A stretch of 9,774 bases of DNA from CAZLQR01 sp964404095 (GTDB lineage: Bacteria > Patescibacteriota > Microgenomatia > UBA1406 > GWC2-37-13). The notes under the pieces are model-generated. The model made no database searches. It saw only the letters and a program-made list of their open reading frames with translations, and was not told the DNA's origin. This document shows, piece by piece, positions 5,899 to 9,774 of the stretch (position 1 is its first letter; each line of letters opens with the position of its first letter). The DNA is taken from the NCBI GenBank assembly GCA_964404095.1, contig CAYOIN010000024.1, forward strand, positions 1 through 9,774, read 5' to 3'. Position numbers and translations under genes: made by a program.

Positions 5899-6621
5899 TT
5901 ACCGGAACATGATCTCAGCACGATCGAAGTCTTCGTGTGTATCAATCTCGACCCACCTGAGTCCAGTGATGTCTACTGCATGCATCGGAACGCCACGAAC
6001 CACAAGGGTCGTGTAGGTGTCGTCATAGTACTCCTGCCACTTTGTCGGGTCTTGCATGAGAGTATGTAGTTCCTGAAAAAATACTGGTGCTACTCGGGTG
6101 CAGATTTTTTCTATACCAATTGATTCTCCGTGCGCTTTAGTTGGATTGAGTTTTTTACCCACTTCGAGTACGCGCTTATTCTCATCAAGCATTACCTTGA
6201 CCTCTTCCGCCTCGAGTCGAATTCTCGTGTCGATACAGAGTGCGCTCGATGCTTTATCTGCAATAAGTCGAGTGAGCACTTCATCTTCAAACACGACGTC
6301 TCCATCAAATTTAATAAAGTCTTCTCCCCGAACAAATGGCTCTGCGAGAAGCACTGAATACCCAGTGTTGGTTTTTTCAAAGTGATCGTTATGAACAAAG
6401 GTGAAGGAAGTTCCTGGATACGACTCGGTAAGAAACTGCTTGATCTGCTCAGCTCGATACCCCGTCACCACCACAAACTCCGAAATACCTGCTGACAAGG
6501 ATGCGTCTATCATACGACCGAGGATGGTTTTACCCGCAACAACAACGAGCGGTTTTGGTTTGTCGTCAGTAAGTGGCCGGATCCGTGACCCGACACCAGC
6601 GCAAAGAATGACTGCTTTCAT
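5899..6621 (-). CDS. Nucleotidylyltransferase, choline-phosphate/aminoethylphosphonate cytidylyltransferase-like
   Basis: A 240-residue Rossmann-like enzyme. The N-terminal nucleotide-binding signature is AVILCAGVGSRIRPLT (3-18) followed by KPKPL (21-25). The metal-binding acidic loop is FDGDVVF (105-111, D106 and D108), GESIGIEKI occurs at 165-173, and the C-terminal VDITGLRWVEIDTHEDFDRAE (216-235) carries the WxEIDT acidic pair E225 and D227. This end is typical of LicC- and PntC-type cytidylyltransferases, which join CTP to a phospho- or phosphono-alcohol or amine; a sugar-1-phosphate substrate is less likely but possible. The ATG at 6621 is chosen because it lies 1 nt after the stop of the preceding gene; upstream extension to 6762 would overlap that gene by 140 nt. 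It is third in the operon, so the product would be the CDP-activated substrate for the upstream phosphatidyltransferase. Confidence 0.85.
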   Translation of the reverse strand: MKAVILCAGVGSRIRPLTDDKPKPLVVVAGKTILGRMIDASLSAGISEFVVVTGYRAEQIKQFLTESYPGTSFTFVHNDHFEKTNTGYSVLLAEPFVRGEDFIKFDGDVVFEDEVLTRLIADKASSALCIDTRIRLEAEEVKVMLDENKRVLEVGKKLNPTKAHGESIGIEKICTRVAPVFFQELHTLMQDPTKWQEYYDDTYTTLVVRGVPMHAVDITGLRWVEIDTHEDFDRAEIMFR

Positions 6622-6622
6622 A

Positions 6623-7405
6623 TTATTTCCGCATCGGCTCAAGCAACTTCTCTGAACCGGTGGTGAGTTGATATCCTCTCTCGAAGAGTCTCCAGAGAAC
6701 GATCGCAACCTGAGCCATTGCAAGAATCCATACCGAAACGTCGAGCCTATTCGTGATCGCACCTACTGCGGTGATGATTGCGAATTCCGCCTCGTCAAAC
6801 CAGAAAAATGTCCTGTTCTTGAGAAGAAAGAGCTCGATCGACTCACCAAAAGACTTTGCAGTTCTTGCATACTGTCGGTCCATCTCTGCCTCCATTCGAG
6901 CGCGCACCCGACCAGATTTATCTAAGAAATTTGCATCACGCGATATCGCACTAAACATTGATTCGAGCTTGATGTAATACCGATACAGAAAGGCAAAACA
7001 AGCAATGAACCCGAGGAGCACATACAGAACATTTTGTGTTGTGTTGTATACTGCCAAACCTGAAAAAAACGTGACGAGAAAAATTTTGCAGATATCGAGC
7101 ACTTTGTCGAGATAGTCTCCCACAACCGAATATTTTTTTGTCAACCGTGCAAGCTGGCCATCGACATCGTCGCCAACATACCCTGCAAAAATCGAGAGTC
7201 CACCGATCGTAAGGTGGTGTGGGTACTGTAGCACCAACGAGATACAACCAAATGCAAATAATCCAAACGCCGTGAGCGTGACTCCGTTTGGAGTAACAAA
7301 CGAGATGCGAGAAAGCGGCTTCGAAATGAGATGTGCAAGTGGATAACCAATACGATCTCCCCAGTTGCTAAAGTAGGTTGATTTTACAACTCGTGGTGCG
7401 CTCAT
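6623..7405 (-). CDS. CDP-alcohol phosphatidyltransferase
   Basis: A 260-residue membrane enzyme with a complete CDP-alcohol phosphotransferase motif, D(x)2DG(x)2AR(x)8G(x)3D(x)3D: D79, D82, G83, A86, R87, G96, D100, D104. These Asp residues bind the metal ions and the CDP diphosphate. About six hydrophobic helices surround the motif, as in the family. The enzyme transfers a phospho-alcohol (or phosphono-) group between CDP and a hydroxyl acceptor, usually in lipid synthesis. The start is the ATG at 7405, 1 nt after the aminotransferase stop; a TTG at 7426 would overlap that gene. A C-terminal extension of about 100 residues beyond the catalytic core includes a charged segment (VRARMEAEMDRQYARTAK). 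Pairing with a cytidylyltransferase implies use of its CDP-linked product. Confidence 0.9.
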   Translation of the reverse strand: MSAPRVVKSTYFSNWGDRIGYPLAHLISKPLSRISFVTPNGVTLTAFGLFAFGCISLVLQYPHHLTIGGLSIFAGYVGDDVDGQLARLTKKYSVVGDYLDKVLDICKIFLVTFFSGLAVYNTTQNVLYVLLGFIACFAFLYRYYIKLESMFSAISRDANFLDKSGRVRARMEAEMDRQYARTAKSFGESIELFLLKNRTFFWFDEAEFAIITAVGAITNRLDVSVWILAMAQVAIVLWRLFERGYQLTTGSEKLLEPMRK

Positions 7406-7406
7406 A

Positions 7407-8585
7407 TCATTGATAGTTCTGAACAAATGGGGAAAATGGGAGTAAGGAATATTTCTTTACCTGTTTCTTCGATATGGTTATTCGCTTTGTCTTTCGAACT
7501 GAAACCGCATCTCTCAGTGCAGAAAGAAAGTATTTAATATGCTTCTCGCTTAAGTTACCAATGTGACCTACCTGGAAGAACTTGTTTTTAAGTGGGCCTT
7601 TCCCTCCATAAATGACGATCTTCCGCTTTCTCAAGACGGTCTTGAGATGCTTGAAGGTCACGCCTTTTGGTAAACGTACCGTGGTCAAAACCGAGGACAT
7701 ATCTTCACCTTGCAATAACGGCTCTAGCCCTAAGGGAGAAAATGCGGCTCTCATCTGAGATGCTCTTTTTCTTATTTTATCTCTCCATGCCGGAAGGCCA
7801 ATGGTAAGGATGTTGGTAAGTGCGGCATCGAGACTGAAGAAGAGATGGACGGCGGGCGTATTGGGTGTTTGCAGTTGCTTCTTTGAGAAGAGATAGAGTT
7901 TGTAGAGATCGAGATACATAATCTTCGTTGATTTTGTTTTCAATTTTTCAAGTGCACTCGTTCGAGCGAGAATAATTCCCAATCCAGGGAGTGCACTGAT
8001 CGCTTTCCCAGATGAAGCGGTGCAGTAGGTTACATTCCAGTTCTCGAGGTCGAGCTTTTCCACCGGCGAGCTACTCACGGTATCAACAAATAATTCAACA
8101 TTATATTTCTTCGCGATACCTCCAACCTGTTCGAGCGGATTGAGCATGCCGGTGCTGGTTTCGTGATGCACCATAACAAGTACATCGACCTTTGATTTCT
8201 TAACAACAGTTTCAACTCGTTCAAGATCAAATCGCTCTCCCCATGTGAAGGCAACCGACTGCGTCTTCGGGTTATGCAGCTTCGAGATGGCGAAGAGGCG
8301 TTCTCCAAATTCACCGTTTGTAATGACAAGCACCTTCTTATCATGAAAGGTTGAGAGTACGGTCTCATTGGCTGCAGTTCCTGAGCCGGTGATAACCATT
8401 GGATGAAAGAGCCGCGGGTTTTTTACCTCAAAAACCTTGAGTAATTTAGAGTTAAGATCCTTGAGAAGAACTGAAAATTCTGCTTCTCGATGCCCAATAT
8501 TCTTAATCATCGACTTCCACACAGAATGGTCGAGATTTACCGGACCCGGACAGAAAAGTAAATTTTGATTATGTAACGTATTCAT
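7407..8585 (-). CDS. Class V PLP aminotransferase, 2-aminoethylphosphonate transaminase-like
   Basis: A 392-residue fold-type I PLP enzyme. It shows FCPGPV (11-16), GHREAEF (31-37, as in the CHRE/GHRE segment of PhnW-type enzymes), GSGTAANE (67-74), NGEFGERL (90-97), HHETSTGMLNP (140-150), VDTVSS (167-172, D168 for the PLP pyridine) and the lysine K194 in SSGKAISALPGLG that should bind PLP. Relatives include AEP:pyruvate, serine:glyoxylate and alanine:glyoxylate transaminases. The arginine usually seen in the FRIGxxG segment that holds the substrate carboxylate is glutamine here (FFQVGHIGNL, Q338). A basic tail of about 25 residues (366-392) extends past the fold. It is first in a three-gene operon; in phosphonate pathways it would make aminoethylphosphonate, but no PepM or decarboxylase gene is in the window. 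Confidence 0.85.
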   Translation of the reverse strand: MNTLHNQNLLFCPGPVNLDHSVWKSMIKNIGHREAEFSVLLKDLNSKLLKVFEVKNPRLFHPMVITGSGTAANETVLSTFHDKKVLVITNGEFGERLFAISKLHNPKTQSVAFTWGERFDLERVETVVKKSKVDVLVMVHHETSTGMLNPLEQVGGIAKKYNVELFVDTVSSSPVEKLDLENWNVTYCTASSGKAISALPGLGIILARTSALEKLKTKSTKIMYLDLYKLYLFSKKQLQTPNTPAVHLFFSLDAALTNILTIGLPAWRDKIRKRASQMRAAFSPLGLEPLLQGEDMSSVLTTVRLPKGVTFKHLKTVLRKRKIVIYGGKGPLKNKFFQVGHIGNLSEKHIKYFLSALRDAVSVRKTKRITISKKQVKKYSLLPFSPFVQNYQ

Positions 8586-8604
8586 TTTTCAAACAAGAAA
8601 GATA

Positions 8605-8631
8605 CGATCGCTTCGATCACTTCGATGATCC
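8605..8631. repeat. Short tandem repeat, three 9-nt units, in the aminotransferase leader
   Basis: CGATCGCTT, CGATCACTT and the degenerate CGATGATCC lie head to tail with a 9-nt period, 20-46 nt upstream of the aminotransferase ATG. Placed in the predicted 5' leader, they could be a binding site for a protein on DNA or RNA, or mere low-complexity sequence. Confidence 0.45.
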
Positions 8632-8697
8632 ACTTCTACATGTGTTGCGAAGACATGGGAGTTACGTTTAGCCTATCGTATCAATCTTATAGGACAT

Positions 8698-8726
8698 ATT
8701 ATAACCTCAATTCATCCCCCCTGCAA
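8698..8726 (-). promoter_or_regulatory. Promoter of the aminotransferase operon
   Basis: The minus strand has TTGCAG (8726-8721, 3 of 6), 17 nt, then a perfect TATAAT (8703-8698). Transcription would begin near 8691, leaving a leader of about 105 nt before the aminotransferase ATG, unlike the leaderless genes around it. A closer weak box (TATCTT, 14 nt before the ATG) is an alternative. Confidence 0.45.
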
Positions 8727-8736
8727 TAGATTGATA

Positions 8737-8765
8737 TTGTCTGTGATAATCGTTCATGCTATAGT
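8737..8765 (+). promoter_or_regulatory. Promoter of the small membrane protein gene
   Basis: TTGTCT (8737-8742, 4 of 6), 17 nt, then TATAGT (8760-8765, 5 of 6), 6 nt before the ATG at 8772. Transcription would start at the start codon itself, giving a leaderless mRNA. It is divergent from the aminotransferase operon promoter. Confidence 0.5.
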
Positions 8766-8771
8766 TGAGTC

Positions 8772-8990
8772 ATGGCAAAGAAACAAGAAGAGAAAGCGAT
8801 GTGCTCGTGCAACTGTAAACCACATCATGGACATATGGGAAATACCGTCTATGGACTCGGGTTTGTTGGAGCGATGGTCTACGTTGTTCAGCATGCCCAC
8901 AACTTCAACGAAGGGTTCTGGGGTTTTGTGAAAGCTGCCCTCTGGCCCGCCTACTTTGTCTACAAGCTCTTCGAAGTCCTCAAGTTCTAA
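8772..8990 (+). CDS. Small Cys/His-rich two-helix membrane protein
   Basis: A 72-residue protein. The N-terminus is charged (MAKKQEEKAM), then comes a compact Cys/His cluster CSCNCKPHHGH (11-21: C11, C13, C15, H18, H19, H21) able to bind a metal ion. Two hydrophobic segments follow, at about 24-41 (TVYGLGFVGAMVYVVQHA) and 49-70 (FWGFVKAALWPAYFVYKLFE), separated by a short polar turn. Small proteins with this second-helix pattern (KAALWPAYFVYKL) are, from memory, common in Patescibacteria; no function is known to me. It has its own promoter and no partner gene, and lies 66 nt upstream of tRNA-Gln on the same strand. Confidence 0.75.
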   Translation: MAKKQEEKAMCSCNCKPHHGHMGNTVYGLGFVGAMVYVVQHAHNFNEGFWGFVKAALWPAYFVYKLFEVLKF

Positions 8991-9033
8991 GATATTTCTT
9001 CCCCTCCTCACCCTCAGAGAGTTGCTATTTTTC

Positions 9034-9042
9034 TGGTAAAAT
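9034..9042 (+). promoter_or_regulatory. Extended -10 promoter of tRNA-Gln
   Basis: TGG-TAAAAT is an extended -10 element (5 of 6 in the hexamer). Transcription would start near 9049, about 8 nt before the mature tRNA end. No -35 is convincing at 17 nt. Confidence 0.45.
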
Positions 9043-9056
9043 AGAGATCTACCAAT

Positions 9057-9127
9057 TGCCCGGTCGTCTAACGGCAGGACAGCAGACTTTGGATCTGCTT
9101 ATCTTGGTTCGAATCCAAGCTGGGCAG
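9057..9127 (+). tRNA. tRNA-Gln (anticodon UUG)
   Basis: A full cloverleaf can be folded. The acceptor stem is TGCCCGG (9057-9063) with CTGGGCA (9120-9126), one G-T pair. The D-arm is GTC/GAC (9066-9068, 9078-9080). The anticodon stem is GCAGA/TCTGC (9082-9086, 9094-9098) with loop CTTTGGA and anticodon TTG at 9089-9091. The variable loop has 4 nt and the T-arm is CTTGG/CCAAG around TTCGAAT (9108-9114). A U1-A72 pair and discriminator G73 (9127) fit glutamine identity. CCA is not encoded: CAC follows G73, so a CCA-adding enzyme is needed. Confidence 0.96.
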
Positions 9128-9155
9128 CACGCCGATAACACCACACGAACTCGAT

Positions 9156-9635
9156 ATGAACAATTCACACCCACAGGTCGGACACATTCATCTCACCGTA
9201 GCGGACCTCGAACGCTCTATAGCGTTCTATCACGATCTCCTTGGTTTTGAGATCTCGGCTCGGTATGGAGATTCAGCGGTATTTCTCTCTGCGGGTGGCT
9301 ATCACCATCACATTGGTCTCAACACCTGGGCTGGAAAAGGAGCACGACCTGCACCACGAGGACATACCGGAATGTATCATGTAGCTTTCTTGTATCCTTC
9401 GCGACTAGAGTTAGCAAAGGTCTTACAAAAACTCATCAATGCGAACTATCCACTTGATGGGTCTGCAGACCATGGCGTAAGTGAGGCGATCTATTTGCAG
9501 GATCCTGATGGAAATGGCGTTGAGCTCTATCTCGATCGTCCTCGTTCGGAATGGAACGTTGGAAACGATGGAATGGTGGAGATGGTAACGAAGCCACTTG
9601 ATCTACACAGTATTCTTCGGGAACTTGAGCTCTGA
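9156..9635 (+). CDS. VOC-family metalloenzyme (glyoxalase/catechol dioxygenase CatE-like)
   Basis: A 159-residue protein with two beta-alpha-beta-beta-beta modules. The first begins with HIHLTVADLERSIAFYHDLLGF (10-31) and includes HHIGLNTW (51-58). The second begins with MYHVAFLYPSR (73-83) and ends in DPDGNGVELYLDRP (116-129). H10, H75 and E123 are the expected metal ligands. Relatives include extradiol dioxygenases, glyoxalase-like detoxifiers and CatE-type proteins of Gram-positive bacteria; the substrate cannot be named. It starts 28 nt after the tRNA on the same strand with no Shine-Dalgarno sequence and no clear promoter, so it may be read from the tRNA promoter. Confidence 0.88.
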   Translation: MNNSHPQVGHIHLTVADLERSIAFYHDLLGFEISARYGDSAVFLSAGGYHHHIGLNTWAGKGARPAPRGHTGMYHVAFLYPSRLELAKVLQKLINANYPLDGSADHGVSEAIYLQDPDGNGVELYLDRPRSEWNVGNDGMVEMVTKPLDLHSILRELEL

Positions 9636-9656
9636 TTCACCAATGTGATTGGCGAA
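9636..9656 (+). terminator. Hairpin directly after the VOC stop
   Basis: TTCACCAAT (9636-9644) pairs with ATTGGCGAA (9648-9656) around a 3-nt loop, with one A-C mismatch. It begins at the base after the stop codon. No T-run follows, so it is at best a weak terminator or a 3'-end stabiliser. Confidence 0.35.
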
Positions 9657-9684
9657 CATCTATTCACCCCAGCACCTACGATTG

Positions 9685-9714
9685 TTGATATTTTTTGATC
9701 AAGTGTGATATACT
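9685..9714 (+). promoter_or_regulatory. Strong promoter reading out of the right edge
   Basis: TTGATA (9685-9690, 5 of 6), 18 nt, then TATACT (9709-9714, 5 of 6) with an extended TGA just upstream (9706-9708). The spacer contains the perfect palindrome TTGATCAA (9695-9702), a possible operator. The gene it drives lies beyond the window. Confidence 0.55.
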
Positions 9715-9723
9715 ATATATATC

Positions 9724-9748
9724 GCAGATTCTTTCAAAAGACATCTGC
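9724..9748 (+). other. 5'-end hairpin of the transcript leaving the right edge
   Basis: GCAGAT (9724-9729) plus TCTT pair with AAGA plus ATCTGC (9743-9748) around the loop TCAA, with one bulged C at 9742. The predicted transcription start is near 9721, so the hairpin would form the extreme 5' end of the RNA, as in a stabilised mRNA leader or a non-coding RNA. What follows is not in the window. Confidence 0.4.
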
Positions 9749-9774
9749 TTAGATTTTGACGTAGTGTTTCAATA

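Noticed and set aside
6622..6762. N-terminal extension of the cytidylyltransferase-like gene up to 6762
   Set aside because: The added 47 residues overlap the end of the phosphatidyltransferase gene, and the family signature begins directly at MKAVILCAG from the ATG at 6621.
7406..7426. TTG start for the phosphatidyltransferase at 7426
   Set aside because: It would overlap the aminotransferase end; the ATG at 7405 gives the same 1-nt spacing as the next junction in the operon.
9685..9774. Repeat-like AT-rich end of the window as the start of a CRISPR array or mobile-element end
   Set aside because: No repeated unit recurs, no terminal inverted repeat or target duplication is visible, and the pattern is better explained by a promoter and hairpin.

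Overview
The window is a compact bacterial chromosome segment of ordinary base composition. It uses the standard code: TAA, TGA and TAG all act as stops and no TGA is read through. Several traits fit a Patescibacteria/CPR-type genome: mostly single-gene units, hardly any Shine-Dalgarno sequences, a stand-alone LUD-domain protein, a DUF2079 membrane protein, a small two-helix membrane protein, and a tRNA without encoded CCA. The lineage is inferred from gene content only and is not certain. No mobile element, CRISPR array or rRNA is visible.

Layout. Positions 1-1677 (minus) hold an MFS exporter followed by a membrane-anchored protein of unknown function that runs off the left edge. Positions 1678-1913 carry the MFS promoter, a plus-strand promoter-like sequence and two hairpins. 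Positions 1914-3625 (minus) hold an HxlR-family regulator followed by a DUF2079 membrane protein. The 82 bp between the HxlR gene and the divergent LUD gene (3708-4331, plus) contain two tandem 19-bp inverted repeats and a third related one, a likely operator cluster. Positions 4328-4987 (minus) encode an HD-domain phosphohydrolase. Divergent from it, 5056-5898 (plus) encodes a protein with a predicted nucleotidyltransferase fold.

Positions 5899-8585 (minus) form a tight three-gene operon with 1-nt gaps: a class V aminotransferase resembling 2-aminoethylphosphonate transaminase, a CDP-alcohol phosphatidyltransferase, and a sugar-phosphate-type nucleotidylyltransferase resembling choline-phosphate or aminoethylphosphonate cytidylyltransferases. 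Together they look like a module that makes an amino-alcohol or aminophosphonate, activates it with CTP and transfers it to a lipid or other hydroxyl acceptor. This module is the most interesting system in the window. Positions 8772-9635 (plus) hold a small Cys/His-rich membrane protein, tRNA-Gln(UUG) and a VOC-family metalloenzyme. The right edge has a strong promoter reading out of the window with a hairpin at the predicted 5' end of its transcript.

A recurring theme is a TATAAT-like box only 6-8 nt upstream of the ATG (DUF2079, HxlR, HD, nucleotidyltransferase-fold and small-membrane-protein genes), which predicts leaderless mRNAs. Convergent gene pairs overlap or abut at their stop codons with no terminator between them.
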